This document shows positions 31,968-41,350 of a DNA stretch of 64,000 bases, in pieces. This DNA comes from Sneathia vaginalis. GTDB taxonomy: Bacteria; Fusobacteriota; Fusobacteriia; Fusobacteriales; Leptotrichiaceae. The first letter of the stretch is position 1, and every line of letters begins with the position of its first letter. Under the pieces are notes generated by a model that was given only the letters and a program-made list of their open reading frames with translations, had not been told where the DNA came from and searched no databases. Where the stretch lies: the NCBI RefSeq assembly GCF_000973085.1, contig NZ_CP011280.1, positions 584,642 to 648,641 of the forward strand, read 5' to 3'. The translations under genes and the position numbers were made by a program.

Positions 31968-33019
31968 TGGAAACATTGTTAGAGCTTCTAAAAAAAACTG
32001 AGACATATTATACAAAAAAAGGAATAAAAAATCCCAGATTAGAAGCTGAAAAACTTTTTGCAAAGGCACTTAATTTAGATAGAATTATGCTTTATGCAAA
32101 ATATGATGAAAAATTATCAAAAGAGCAAAAAGAAATAATAAAAAGATGTATGCAAGAAGATGTAAAAGAAGAAAATGAAATAAAACAATTGCTTGATAGC
32201 TCTATTGTTTACTTAAAAAAACATAATATTAATGAGGCAGCATTGATAGCAGAATTAATTTTCTCAAATGTAATGAAAATTGATAGACTGATGCTTTTTA
32301 TGAGTTATGATAAAAAATTAGATGATGATCAAAAAGAAAAAATTAGAAAAATGCTAAAAAAAATAGCAATTGATAAGTTACCCTATCAGTATATAATAAA
32401 TCAACAAAATTTTTATGGAAGAGATTTTTATGTAGATAAGGGTGTATTAATACCTAGGTATGATACTGAAAATTTGGTAGAAAAAGTAATAAAAATAGCA
32501 GATAAAAACTCTATAATCCTAGATATAGGTACAGGTTCTGGAGCAATAGGTATAACTTTAGCTCTTGAATTACCTGATAGTAAAGTTCTGGCAGTAGATA
32601 TATCAGAAAAAGCTATAGATGTTGCAAGAAAAAATAAGGAAGATTTAAGTGCTAAGAATGTAAAAATACTAAAATCAGATGTATTTTCAAATGTAAGTTT
32701 TCATGAATTTGATGTTATTGTTTCAAATCCACCATATATTTCAAATGAAGAAATTGAGAATATAGGGCTAGATACATATATACATGAACCACATGAAGCA
32801 TTGTTTGCTAAATCTGATGGCTTGTATTTTTATTATAAAATAGCAAATGAAGCAAGAGAATATTTAAAAAATAATGGTATACTTGCTTTTGAGATTGGAT
32901 ATAAGCAAAAAGAAGCGGTATGTAAGATTTTAGAAGAATTTTCATATTGTGATATTAATACATACAAAGATTTAGATAATCATGATAGAGTGATAATATG
33001 TAGATATAGAAGGGGTTAG
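31967..33019 (+). CDS. prmC: Release factor glutamine methyltransferase with duplicated N-terminal domain
   Basis: Methylates the Gln of the GGQ motif in release factors. The C-terminal SAM-dependent domain has ILDIGTGSGAIGITLALELP and the catalytic VSNPPYISNEEI. The usual N-terminal helical domain appears twice: LLELLKKTETYYTKKGIKNP (residues 3 onward) and IKQLLDSSIVYLKKHNINEA (from about 70), each continuing with a similar LDRIMLYAKYD / IDRLMLFMSYD segment. This explains the length of 350 instead of about 280. It is coupled to prfA. Confidence 0.95.
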   Translation: METLLELLKKTETYYTKKGIKNPRLEAEKLFAKALNLDRIMLYAKYDEKLSKEQKEIIKRCMQEDVKEENEIKQLLDSSIVYLKKHNINEAALIAELIFSNVMKIDRLMLFMSYDKKLDDDQKEKIRKMLKKIAIDKLPYQYIINQQNFYGRDFYVDKGVLIPRYDTENLVEKVIKIADKNSIILDIGTGSGAIGITLALELPDSKVLAVDISEKAIDVARKNKEDLSAKNVKILKSDVFSNVSFHEFDVIVSNPPYISNEEIENIGLDTYIHEPHEALFAKSDGLYFYYKIANEAREYLKNNGILAFEIGYKQKEAVCKILEEFSYCDINTYKDLDNHDRVIICRYRRG

Positions 33020-33022
33020 AAA

Positions 33023-34054
33023 ATGGATATTGAAAGTTTTGATTTTTATTTACCAAAGGAATTAATAGCTCAACATGGAGTTGAACCAAGAGATCACTCA
33101 AGATTGTTAGCGTTAAATAGAAAAACTGGTAAAATAGAACACAAACATTTCTATAATTTAATAGATTACTTAAAAAAAGGAGATGTAATGGTTATTAACC
33201 GTACCAAAGTTATACCAGCTAGACTTATCGGTCATAAAGAAAACGGTGTAGTAATAGAGTGCCTATTACTTAAAAGACTGGGTCTAAATAAGTGGGAAGT
33301 ACTGTTAAAACCTGCTAAAAGATTAAAAGTTGGGGATACATTAACTTTTTTAAAGGATAAGTTATCACTAACATTATTGGAAATTAAAGATGATGGTAAT
33401 AGGGTAGTAGAATTTCATTATGAAGGTGTATTTGAAGCCATATTAGATGAATTAGGAGAATTACCACTACCACCATATATTAAGGAAAAATTAGAAGATA
33501 AAAATAGATATCAAACTGTTTATGCAAAAGAAGGTGAATCTGTTGCTGCACCAACAGCAGGACTACATTTTACAAAAGAATTATTAGAAAAAATAAGGGA
33601 AAAGGGTGTAATAATAGCTGAAATATATTTAACAGTAGGTCTTGGTACATTTAGACCTGTACAATGTAAAAATATTGAAGATCATGTTATGCATACTGAA
33701 GAATATGAAGTGCCAAAAGAAACAGCTGAACAAGTAAATCTAGCTAAAAAAGAAGGTAGAAGAGTAGTTGCAATAGGTACAACATCTATTAGAACTTTAG
33801 AATCATCATTAAATGAAAAAGGAGAACTAATAGCACAAAAAAGCTCAACAGGTATCTTCATATACGGAGACTATAACTTTAAAATAGTAGATGCAATAGT
33901 AACAAATTTCCACTTGCCAAAATCAACATTAGTCATGTTAATTTCAGCTTTTACAGGTAAAGATAATTTATTCAATGCATATGATATAGCTGTAAAAGAA
34001 AAATATAGATTTTTCAGTTTAGGAGATGCAATGTATATAGGAGATAATGTATGA
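33023..34054 (+). CDS. queA: S-adenosylmethionine:tRNA ribosyltransferase-isomerase QueA
   Basis: Transfers the ribosyl part of SAM to preQ1-modified tRNA in queuosine synthesis. The 343 residues start DFYLPKELIAQHGVEPRDHS. The middle has GDVMVINRTKVIPARL, and the end has ESVAAPTAGLHFTKELL, GLGTFRPV and VTNFHLPKSTLVMLISAF, all typical. The gene sits in a run of translation/RNA-modification genes and overlaps rsmD by 4 bp. Confidence 0.97.
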   Translation: MDIESFDFYLPKELIAQHGVEPRDHSRLLALNRKTGKIEHKHFYNLIDYLKKGDVMVINRTKVIPARLIGHKENGVVIECLLLKRLGLNKWEVLLKPAKRLKVGDTLTFLKDKLSLTLLEIKDDGNRVVEFHYEGVFEAILDELGELPLPPYIKEKLEDKNRYQTVYAKEGESVAAPTAGLHFTKELLEKIREKGVIIAEIYLTVGLGTFRPVQCKNIEDHVMHTEEYEVPKETAEQVNLAKKEGRRVVAIGTTSIRTLESSLNEKGELIAQKSSTGIFIYGDYNFKIVDAIVTNFHLPKSTLVMLISAFTGKDNLFNAYDIAVKEKYRFFSLGDAMYIGDNV

Positions 34055-34605
34055 GAATAACATCAGGTAAATTAAAAAATCGTATTATACTTTCAAGAGA
34101 AGGTAGGGATACAAGACCTACATTAGAACGTGTTAAGGAGTCAATATTTAGCATCTTATTTGATAAAATTGAAAATGCTAACTTCTTAGACCTATATTCA
34201 GGCACAGGAAATATGAGTTTTGAAGCATTATCAAGAGGAGCTAGACGGGCAATAATGATAGAAAAAGATACAGATGCATTAAAAGTAATTATTGATAATG
34301 TACAAAGATTAGGACTTGAAGATCAATGTAGAGCGTATAAGAATAATGTATTAAGAGCAATAGAAATACTAGAGAATAAAAAGGAAAAATTTGATATCAT
34401 ATTTATGGATCCACCATATAGAGAAAATTTAACTAAAAAGACTGTAGAAAAAATATCTTTATGCAATATTCTTTCAGATGATGGAGTAATAATATGTGAA
34501 CATGGTAAGTATGAAAAAATGGAAGATACTATAGGTGAGTATGTAAAGTCAGACGAGAGAGAATACAATAGAAAAATAGTGACATTCTATAAAAAAAGAA
34601 AGTGA
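34051..34605 (+). CDS. rsmD: 16S rRNA (guanine966-N2)-methyltransferase RsmD
   Basis: 184-residue SAM-dependent methyltransferase. MRITSGKLKNRII and RDTRPTLERVKESIFSIL are the family's N-terminal signature. FLDLYSGTGNMSFEALSRGA is the SAM-binding loop and FMDPPYRE the catalytic motif. It overlaps queA by 4 bp. Confidence 0.96.
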   Translation: MRITSGKLKNRIILSREGRDTRPTLERVKESIFSILFDKIENANFLDLYSGTGNMSFEALSRGARRAIMIEKDTDALKVIIDNVQRLGLEDQCRAYKNNVLRAIEILENKKEKFDIIFMDPPYRENLTKKTVEKISLCNILSDDGVIICEHGKYEKMEDTIGEYVKSDEREYNRKIVTFYKKRK

Positions 34606-34609
34606 TAAT

Positions 34610-34834
34610 ATGGCAAAAAAAGTAACATTTGAAGAAAAATTAAAAAAACTAGAAGAAAATTTAAAAAAATTAGAAGATACAGAAATAGGTTTAGATGAAG
34701 CAATTAAAATCTATGAAGAAAGTAAAAAAATAATTAGTGATGCTAATAAGATATTAGATGATGCTAGTGGTAAAGTTAAAAAAATTATTGATAAAAATAA
34801 TGAGTATGAATTAGAAGATTTTGAGGATAAATAA
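34610..34834 (+). CDS. xseB: Exonuclease VII small subunit
   Basis: 74-residue coiled-coil protein: FEEKLKKLEENLKKLEDTEI then GLDEAIKIYEESKKI, the XseB pattern. It binds the catalytic XseA subunit, which is not encoded in this window. It shares a base with the ispA start, an arrangement (xseB-ispA) common in bacteria. Confidence 0.94.
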   Translation: MAKKVTFEEKLKKLEENLKKLEDTEIGLDEAIKIYEESKKIISDANKILDDASGKVKKIIDKNNEYELEDFEDK

Positions 34835-35619
34835 TGTTAGAATATTTTGAAAAAGAGTTAGAAAAAAGTTTACTATACTATCAAAAAGATGATGATTTGT
34901 TTAAAGCATTTAAGTATTCTTTAGAATCAGGTGGTAAGAGAATTAGACCCATTCTAGTCTTACTTGTTGCAAAGTCTTTAGGTAAAGATTATAAGGATAT
35001 AGTTGATTTAGCTATTGCTATAGAATACATACATAACTATTCTTTAGTTCATGATGATTTACCAGGTATGGATAATGATTCATATAGAAGGGGTAAACTT
35101 ACAACACATAAAAAATTTGGACATTTTGTAGGTATTTTAACAGGAGATGCACTTTTAACAGAAGCATTTAGTGTAATTGCAAGATCTAAAAAATTAGAAA
35201 ATAAGGATGGTATAATAATCTGTTTAACAGAATGTATAGGAATGAAAGGCATGATATATGGACAATATCTTGATATGCTATACGAAAACAAAAAAATAGA
35301 TATAAATACACTTAAATTAATACATAAGAATAAGACAGGTGCTTTAATTAGAGCTTGTTTTAATTGTGTGTTAATAAATTATGGTATTCAAGATGAAAAA
35401 TACTTACATATTGCTGATTTATTAGGTCTAATATATCAATTACAAGATGATGTGTTTGATAGTGATAATAAAGAAGATAAGTCAAATTTTGTAAATATTT
35501 TAGGATATGAAAAAACTATAGAGATTTTGAATAAATATATAGATGAATTAAAAAGTATATTACCTAAAGGAACAGAATTAGAAGAGTTCATATTAAAAAT
35601 ATTAGGAAGGCAAAAATAA
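34834..35619 (+). CDS. ispA: Short-chain polyprenyl diphosphate synthase (farnesyl diphosphate synthase type)
   Basis: Condenses isopentenyl diphosphate with allylic diphosphates. The first Asp-rich motif is HDDLPGMDND and the second QLQDDVFDSD. ESGGKRIRPILVLLVA and GYEKTIEILN are also typical. At 261 residues it is about 30 shorter than common IspA, mainly at the C-terminus. It overlaps xseB and pgeF by one base each. Confidence 0.93.
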   Translation: MLEYFEKELEKSLLYYQKDDDLFKAFKYSLESGGKRIRPILVLLVAKSLGKDYKDIVDLAIAIEYIHNYSLVHDDLPGMDNDSYRRGKLTTHKKFGHFVGILTGDALLTEAFSVIARSKKLENKDGIIICLTECIGMKGMIYGQYLDMLYENKKIDINTLKLIHKNKTGALIRACFNCVLINYGIQDEKYLHIADLLGLIYQLQDDVFDSDNKEDKSNFVNILGYEKTIEILNKYIDELKSILPKGTELEEFILKILGRQK

Positions 35620-36323
35620 TGGAATATATTACATTTAATGAATTTTTTAAATATGGATATGTTGCGATACAGACTACAAAAGAATCAAATGATATGAAAG
35701 ATCCTGAAAATTTAAAAAAAATTCTAGATAAAGTAGGTATAAATAAAAAAAATATATATGGTACACAAACACATAGTACAAATATTTTATGTATAGATAA
35801 AGACGATAAACATGAAAATTATGATACTTCTAATATAGATGGATATATTTCTAATGATAGTTCATATACTCTAGTAACTTTTTATGCAGATTGTTTACCA
35901 ATATTCTTGTTAGATCCAAAAAAAGAAGTATTTGGAGTCTTACATGGAGGTTGGAGAGGTAGTGCACATAAGATATTAGAATGTGGTGTTAAATTAATGA
36001 CAGAAAAATATTTATGTGATAAAAAAGATATATTAGTTTGTTTTGGTATAGGAATATCAAAAGAAAATTATGAAATACAAAATGATACTGTAGAAATATT
36101 AAAATCTTTACTTGATTTTAATAATATGATAATATATAGAGGATCTAAAATTTATTTAGATAATATGGAGATGAATAAACAAATTGCATTAAATTGTGGT
36201 ATAGATGCTAAGCACATATTTACAAATAATTATTGTACATATGATGGTAATTTCTTTTCATATAGAAGAGATAAGACAGCCAAAAGAATGGCAGCCATAA
36301 TTTCGAAGAAAGGTAGTAAATGA
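35619..36323 (+). CDS. pgeF: Peptidoglycan editing factor PgeF / YfiH laccase-domain protein
   Basis: 234 residues of the YfiH/YlmD family, Cu/Zn-dependent enzymes shown to act on purine nucleosides and proposed to edit peptidoglycan precursors. Motifs: GTQTHSTNILCID, TFYADCLPIFLLD, the metal-binding HGGWRGSAHKI, and NNYCTYDGNFFSYRRDKTAK at the end. The next gene overlaps by 4 bp. Confidence 0.93.
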   Translation: MEYITFNEFFKYGYVAIQTTKESNDMKDPENLKKILDKVGINKKNIYGTQTHSTNILCIDKDDKHENYDTSNIDGYISNDSSYTLVTFYADCLPIFLLDPKKEVFGVLHGGWRGSAHKILECGVKLMTEKYLCDKKDILVCFGIGISKENYEIQNDTVEILKSLLDFNNMIIYRGSKIYLDNMEMNKQIALNCGIDAKHIFTNNYCTYDGNFFSYRRDKTAKRMAAIISKKGSK

Positions 36324-36586
36324 CGAATAAGGTATTTGCATTTTTCTTTACTTTGTTAATAATAGGAAGTGTTAATAATAAGCAATTAACATATACTGAT
36401 ATTTATACTACCATACAAAAGATTTACTATATTAAACAAAAAAAAGTTGTAAATAAAATTAAGGTAAAGTTAGATAAGTTCTATAAAAAATTCTTATGTA
36501 AGATAAGGGAAATAGTATTTACTATTTACAATTACATAGATACTTTAAACTATAATTTTAAAAATGATTTGAGAAATCTTGAATAA
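36320..36586 (+). CDS. Hypothetical small protein with N-terminal hydrophobic segment
   Basis: 88 residues, overlapping pgeF by 4 bp (ATGA). One hydrophobic N-terminal segment (VFAFFFTLLIIGSV) could be a signal peptide or anchor. The rest is very basic and helical (KVVNKIKVKLDKFYKKFLCK). No family recognised. Translational coupling supports that it is real. Confidence 0.6.
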   Translation: MTNKVFAFFFTLLIIGSVNNKQLTYTDIYTTIQKIYYIKQKKVVNKIKVKLDKFYKKFLCKIREIVFTIYNYIDTLNYNFKNDLRNLE

Positions 36587-36629
36587 TATTTTTTCTTTAC
36601 TTTAAACAATATATAAAAGGAGAGATGAG

Positions 36630-39182
36630 ATGTTAGAGGGAGTATTTAATAAGATGTTCGGTTTAACCGACGAAAAAATTATTAAACAAATGAGAAAAAA
36701 AGTAGCAAAAATAAATGCTGTAGAAGATACATATATAAAGTTATCAAATGAAGAATTAAAAGCAAAAACAGATGAATTTAAGAAAAGATTAGAAAATGGT
36801 GAAACATTAGATGACATATTAGTTGATGCATTTGCAACAGTAAGAGAAACAGCTAAAAGAGTCCTAGGAATGAGAGCATATGATGTTCAATTAATAGGTG
36901 GTATGATACTACATGAAGGTAAGATAGCTGAAATGAAAACTGGTGAAGGTAAAACTTTAATGTCAGCTTTCCCAGTATACTTAAATGCTTTAACAGGTAG
37001 AGGGGTTCATGTTGTAACAGTTAATGACTATCTTGCAAAAAGAGATAGAGATACAATGGGAACTATTTATTCATTCTTAGGATTAAGTTCTGGTGTAATA
37101 ATTGCTAATATGGATAACAAAGATAGAAAAATAGCATATGACTGTGATATAACATATGGAACAAATAATGAATTTGGTTTTGACTATTTAAGAGACAACA
37201 TGGTTCATGAAATGAGCGAAAAAGTTCAAAGAGAATTTAATTATGCCATAGTCGATGAAGTAGACTCTATCTTAATTGATGAAGCAAGAACACCGTTAAT
37301 AATATCTGGTGCTGCTGAAGAAACAACAGAATGGTATGATACATTCGCAACAGTTTCAACTAAATTAAAAAGAAGCTATAAAACAGAAAAGATTAAAGAT
37401 AAGAAAAATACTGTAATACCAGATGAAGACTGGGAAGACTATGAAGTTGATGAAAAACAAAGAACAGTTACTATTACAGATAAGGGTATAAAAAATGTTG
37501 AACACATATTAGGTATAGAAAATCTTTATTCACCTGAATATGTAGAATTAACACATTTCTTATCTCAAGCATTAAAAGCAAAAGAACTATTCAAAAGAGA
37601 TAAAGACTATATCGTAAACCAAAAAGGTGAAGTAATAATAGTTGATGAACATACAGGAAGACTAATGGAAGGTCGTAGATATTCAGATGGATTACACCAA
37701 GCAATTGAAGCAAAAGAACACTTAAAAGTTGCAGGGGAAAACCAAACATTAGCAACTGTTACATTACAAAACTACTTTAGAATGTATGATAAATTATCAG
37801 GAATGACAGGTACAGCTAAGACAGAAGAAGAAGAATTTAGACAAATATATGATTTAAAAGTTGTTGTTGTTCCAACAAATAAGCCTGTTATAAGAAAAGA
37901 CTTACCAGATGTAATATATCAAACAAAAAAAGCAAAGTATAAAGCTGTTGTTAATAAGATAATAGAACTATTTGAAAAAGGACAACCAGTTTTAGTAGGT
38001 ACAGCTACAATAGCACACTCTGAAGAATTATCAAGATTACTAGATAAGGCAAAGATACCACATGAAGTATTAAATGCTAAGTATCATGAAAGAGAAGCAG
38101 AAATAGTTTCACAAGCTGGAAGATACAAGTCAGTAACTATTGCAACAAATATGGCAGGGCGTGGAACAGACATTAAATTAGGTGGAGATCCAGACTCATT
38201 AGCAGCTAAGGTATTTGAAAGAGGAACACCTGAGTATATAGAAGCTCTATCAATGTATGAAAAAGAATGTGAAGAAAATAAAAAGAAAGTATTAGAAGCA
38301 GGTGGGCTATTTATACTTGGAACAGAAAGACATGAAAGTAGAAGAATAGATAACCAATTAAGAGGACGTGCTGGACGTCAAGGAGACCCTGGTGCATCAG
38401 AATTTTATCTATCATTAGATGATGATTTAATGAGATTATTTGGTGGAGATAAATTAAAGAAAGTCATGTCTATGTTAAAACTAGATGAGGATGAAGAAAT
38501 TAGATCAAAACAAGTATCAAAATCAGTTGAAAATGCTCAAAAACGTGTAGAAAGTAGAAACTTTGCAACAAGAAAGAGCTTAATTGAATTTGATGATGTA
38601 AATAATAAGCAAAGAGAAATTATTTATTCTCAAAGAGATAAGATATTAAACAACGAAAATCTAAGAGACTTAATTCTAGATATGCTATATGACAACATAG
38701 GTGATATAATTGAAGATTCACAAGGAGATACTGAAGAATTAGTTGATAAACTACATAATATCTATGCTTACGATCCAAGTTTTGATGTTAATGGTAAGAA
38801 TGCAGATGAATTATTAGTTTCAATATATAATGATTTAGAAAAAGTATATAATAGTAAAATAGCATTATTTGGCGATGAATACTTTAAGAGAATAGAAAAA
38901 TATATAATGCTTGAAGTGTTAGATAGTAAATGGAGAGATAACTTAAAAAATCTTGCTGAATTAAGAGAAGGTATTAATCTTCAATCATATGGTCAAAAAA
39001 ATCCAGTAAATGAGTATAAGATTGTAAGTGCTGACGTATACAATGAAATGATACAATCAATTAAAAGGGATACAACATCATTCTTGTTACGTATAAAGCC
39101 ACAAGAACCTAAGGAAGAAACACAACCCGAAGAAGAACAAGAGTTTGTTTCAAGAAGAGAAAAAAAATCAATGAGAAATTAG
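36630..39182 (+). CDS. secA: Preprotein translocase ATPase SecA
   Basis: Motor of the Sec pathway. The 850 residues hold Walker [42 protein letters not shown]-type motifs ([15 protein letters not shown]) and [20 protein letters not shown]. The C-terminal zinc-binding CxCxSG.. motif found in many SecA proteins is absent: the protein ends in an acidic [10 protein letters not shown]-like stretch and [18 protein letters not shown] precedes the ATG, and a terminator follows. Confidence 0.97.
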   Translation: MLEGVFNKMFGLTDEKIIKQMRKKVAKINAVEDTYIKLSNEELKAKTDEFKKRLENGETLDDILVDAFATVRETAKRVLGMRAYDVQLIGGMILHEGKIAEMKTGEGKTLMSAFPVYLNALTGRGVHVVTVNDYLAKRDRDTMGTIYSFLGLSSGVIIANMDNKDRKIAYDCDITYGTNNEFGFDYLRDNMVHEMSEKVQREFNYAIVDEVDSILIDEARTPLIISGAAEETTEWYDTFATVSTKLKRSYKTEKIKDKKNTVIPDEDWEDYEVDEKQRTVTITDKGIKNVEHILGIENLYSPEYVELTHFLSQALKAKELFKRDKDYIVNQKGEVIIVDEHTGRLMEGRRYSDGLHQAIEAKEHLKVAGENQTLATVTLQNYFRMYDKLSGMTGTAKTEEEEFRQIYDLKVVVVPTNKPVIRKDLPDVIYQTKKAKYKAVVNKIIELFEKGQPVLVGTATIAHSEELSRLLDKAKIPHEVLNAKYHEREAEIVSQAGRYKSVTIATNMAGRGTDIKLGGDPDSLAAKVFERGTPEYIEALSMYEKECEENKKKVLEAGGLFILGTERHESRRIDNQLRGRAGRQGDPGASEFYLSLDDDLMRLFGGDKLKKVMSMLKLDEDEEIRSKQVSKSVENAQKRVESRNFATRKSLIEFDDVNNKQREIIYSQRDKILNNENLRDLILDMLYDNIGDIIEDSQGDTEELVDKLHNIYAYDPSFDVNGKNADELLVSIYNDLEKVYNSKIALFGDEYFKRIEKYIMLEVLDSKWRDNLKNLAELREGINLQSYGQKNPVNEYKIVSADVYNEMIQSIKRDTTSFLLRIKPQEPKEETQPEEEQEFVSRREKKSMRN

Positions 39183-39192
39183 ATTTAAAAAT

Positions 39193-39217
39193 AGGAGATT
39201 TATTCTCCTGTTTTTTT
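39193..39217 (+). terminator. Terminator of secA
   Basis: AGGAGA (39193-39198) and TCTCCT (39204-39209) with a 5-nt loop, then GTTTTTTT. Confidence 0.8.
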
Positions 39218-39223
39218 ATATGA

Positions 39224-39252
39224 TTGATATTTTTCTGCTACTATGTTAAAAT
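39224..39252 (+). promoter_or_regulatory. Promoter of the HAD phosphatase gene
   Basis: TTGATA (39224-39229), 17 bp, TAAAAT (39247-39252), with TG one base upstream of the -10. Confidence 0.7.
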
Positions 39253-39274
39253 TATTAAAACAAGGAGGTGCATT

Positions 39275-40003
39275 ATGAAAAATATAGCAGCATTTTTTGA
39301 TGTTGATGGTACTATATTTAGAAATTCATTATTAATAGAACACTTTAAATTATTAATAAAAAATGGGTATCTTAGTAAAGATGCTTGGACTTCATCAGTA
39401 GAAAAGAATTTTGAAAATTGGTCTAATCGTGAGGGTGATTATGATACATATTTAGAAGATTTAGTTAATAAATATGTTGAGGGTATAAAGAATATAAGTG
39501 AAGAAGTGGTTAATAAAATTGCAGAAGAAGTAATTGAGAAAAAGTCTGATAAACTTTATAGATACGCAAAAGAATGTATAGAAGTTCACAGACAAAAAGG
39601 TCATAAACTTATACTTATATCAGGAAGTCCAGATTTCCTTGTGGAAAAAATGGCAAAAAAATTAGGCTTTGATGATTATAAAGCAACTATTTATGTCATA
39701 AACAATGGTTCATATACAGGTGAACAAATCCCTATGTGGGATAGTTATAGCAAAAATAAGGCTATAAACGAATATGTTACAAAATATGGCTTAAATTTAA
39801 ATGATTGCTATTCATATGGTGATACAACAGGAGATGTATCAATGTTAAGATTAGTAGGGCATCCATATGCAATTAATCCTGCTAAAAGATTATTGGATAC
39901 AATATGTGAAGATGAAGATTTAAGTAATAAAGTAACATTAATAATAGAAAGAAAGGATGTAATTTACAAATTAAATCCTAAAACTATTGAGTACAATAGA
40001 TAA
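39275..40003 (+). CDS. HAD-IB family phosphatase (SerB-like)
   Basis: 242 residues. Motif I is FFDVDGTIF, motif II LILISGSPDFL, motif III/IV SYGDTTGDVSMLRLVGHPYA. These identify a HAD hydrolase of subclass IB, related to phosphoserine phosphatases and to haloacid-dehalogenase-like lipid phosphatases. The substrate cannot be read from the sequence. ATG 39275 follows AAGGAGGTG. A longer frame from 39224 overlaps the promoter and is rejected. Confidence 0.9.
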   Translation: MKNIAAFFDVDGTIFRNSLLIEHFKLLIKNGYLSKDAWTSSVEKNFENWSNREGDYDTYLEDLVNKYVEGIKNISEEVVNKIAEEVIEKKSDKLYRYAKECIEVHRQKGHKLILISGSPDFLVEKMAKKLGFDDYKATIYVINNGSYTGEQIPMWDSYSKNKAINEYVTKYGLNLNDCYSYGDTTGDVSMLRLVGHPYAINPAKRLLDTICEDEDLSNKVTLIIERKDVIYKLNPKTIEYNR

Positions 40004-40031
40004 AAAAAATTAGAAATGAGGTATACTAATA

Positions 40032-40397
40032 ATGAAAGTAATGAAACTTGAAAATCATAAACCCATTGTGCCGTTATTTGCATTAAAAGTACCAGATTTT
40101 GTATATGATTTATATCAAATTTGTATAAGTAATGAAGCTTTTGAAAAGAAATTTAAGGAATATTTGAATATGAATCCTAAACGATTAATAAAGATTGTAG
40201 AAGCAGTTCAGTCAGATACAAAATCTGTATTATTAGTCGTTATATATGACAATATAGCAACAGATGGGAAAAGTTTACTAAAAAGTAAGTTAAGAACAAA
40301 AGTAAAAGATTTTAATTTCCCAGTTTTTATAGTAAATATGGACGAAAATACAAATATTGAAGATGAAATTCAAGCATTTAAAAGAGGAGGAATGTAG
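40032..40397 (+). CDS. Hypothetical protein
   Basis: 121-residue soluble protein. VPLFALKVPDFVYDLYQICI and KSVLLVVIYDNIATDGKSLL are its most ordered parts, and the pattern suggests a small alpha/beta fold. No family recognised. GAGG lies 10 nt before the ATG. It is followed after 3 bp by the cyclophilin lipoprotein gene and is probably co-transcribed with it. Confidence 0.65.
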   Translation: MKVMKLENHKPIVPLFALKVPDFVYDLYQICISNEAFEKKFKEYLNMNPKRLIKIVEAVQSDTKSVLLVVIYDNIATDGKSLLKSKLRTKVKDFNFPVFIVNMDENTNIEDEIQAFKRGGM

Positions 40398-40400
40398 ATT

Positions 40401-41063
40401 ATGAAAAAAATAATGCTAGCATTTATAGCCTTAGGATTATTCACAACATCATGTACAAGTGAAAAATTTGCAGCTGTAACAGAATCATTCTTGGGTGAAA
40501 GATTATTTAATGCAACTGAAGAACAAAAGTTCGAATCTAAAATGAAGTCATATAAGTTAGAAGCAACAATAGTTACAAACAAGGGGGATATTAACCTATT
40601 TTTAAGCCCTGAATATGCACCAGAAACAGTTGCAAACTTTGTATATTTATCTAAGAGAAACTTCTATGATGATATGAAATTTCATAATGTAGTATTAAAT
40701 GACCTTATACAATCTGGAGATAGTAAAGGAGATACTACAGGTACAGCAGGATATTTTATTAAAGATGAAATAACTAATGATTTAAACTTTGATATTGAAG
40801 GTGTAATTGCTATGGCAAAATCAAGAGATAATGGTCCAGCAAGCTCACAATTCTTTATTACTCTAAAAAGAAAAGAAGAATTTGATGGTAAATACACTGT
40901 ATTTGGTAGATTAAAAACTAAAAATGATATTAAAGTAGCAAAGAGTATAAGAGAAGGAGACGTTATACAAGATGTACAAATAACAGGTAGAAATGTTAAT
41001 GATTTCTTGAATAACTTTAAAGAACAAACAGCAATTTGGGATACAAAATATATAGGGAGATAG
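40401..41063 (+). CDS. Cyclophilin-type peptidyl-prolyl isomerase, lipoprotein
   Basis: 220 residues with a lipoprotein signal (AFIALGLFTTSC, lipid on Cys18), so it is anchored in the envelope. The cyclophilin domain follows: VTNKGDINLFLSPEYAPETV, ANFVYLSKRNFYDDMKFHNV, GVIAMAKSRDNGPASSQFFI and FDGKYTVFGRL. The catalytic Arg of FHRVI is replaced by Asn (FHNVV), which may weaken isomerase activity and favour a chaperone role. GGAGGAAT precedes the ATG. It is followed by a second small lipoprotein gene. Confidence 0.88.
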   Translation: MKKIMLAFIALGLFTTSCTSEKFAAVTESFLGERLFNATEEQKFESKMKSYKLEATIVTNKGDINLFLSPEYAPETVANFVYLSKRNFYDDMKFHNVVLNDLIQSGDSKGDTTGTAGYFIKDEITNDLNFDIEGVIAMAKSRDNGPASSQFFITLKRKEEFDGKYTVFGRLKTKNDIKVAKSIREGDVIQDVQITGRNVNDFLNNFKEQTAIWDTKYIGR

Positions 41064-41072
41064 GTGACAATT

Positions 41073-41306
41073 ATGAAAAAAATTTTAATGATTGGTCTAT
41101 TAATACTAACATGCACATCATGTGCAACAGTAGCATTATTAGGTGTAGGAGCTGGTGCAGGTGTAGCAACAGTACTTGCAGTGCAAAATAAGGATAAAAT
41201 AGCTAAAGCTTTTTCAAAGAAAGATGAAAAGAAAGAAAATGAAGAAAAGAAAAAAAGAGCAGTAGATTCAAAATATAGTGAAGAAGTAAACGAAGCATTC
41301 AAATAG
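41073..41306 (+). CDS. Small lipoprotein with glycine-rich and charged regions
   Basis: 77 residues from ATG 41073 (AGGTGAC upstream). The signal ILMIGLLILTCTSC gives a lipidated Cys at 17. A Gly/Ala-rich hydrophobic stretch (LLGVGAGAGVATVLAV) and a highly charged tail (KKDEKKENEEKKKR) follow. No known family. It ends in front of a terminator, as the last gene of this group. Confidence 0.75.
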   Translation: MKKILMIGLLILTCTSCATVALLGVGAGAGVATVLAVQNKDKIAKAFSKKDEKKENEEKKKRAVDSKYSEEVNEAFK

Positions 41307-41312
41307 TAGAGA

Positions 41313-41331
41313 GGCCACAGTGGCCTTTTTA
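41313..41331 (+). terminator. Intrinsic terminator
   Basis: AGGCCA (41313-41318), loop CAG, TGGCCT (41322-41327), then TTTTT. Confidence 0.85.
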
Positions 41332-41350
41332 CTTTCAAAAAGGAGGACAT

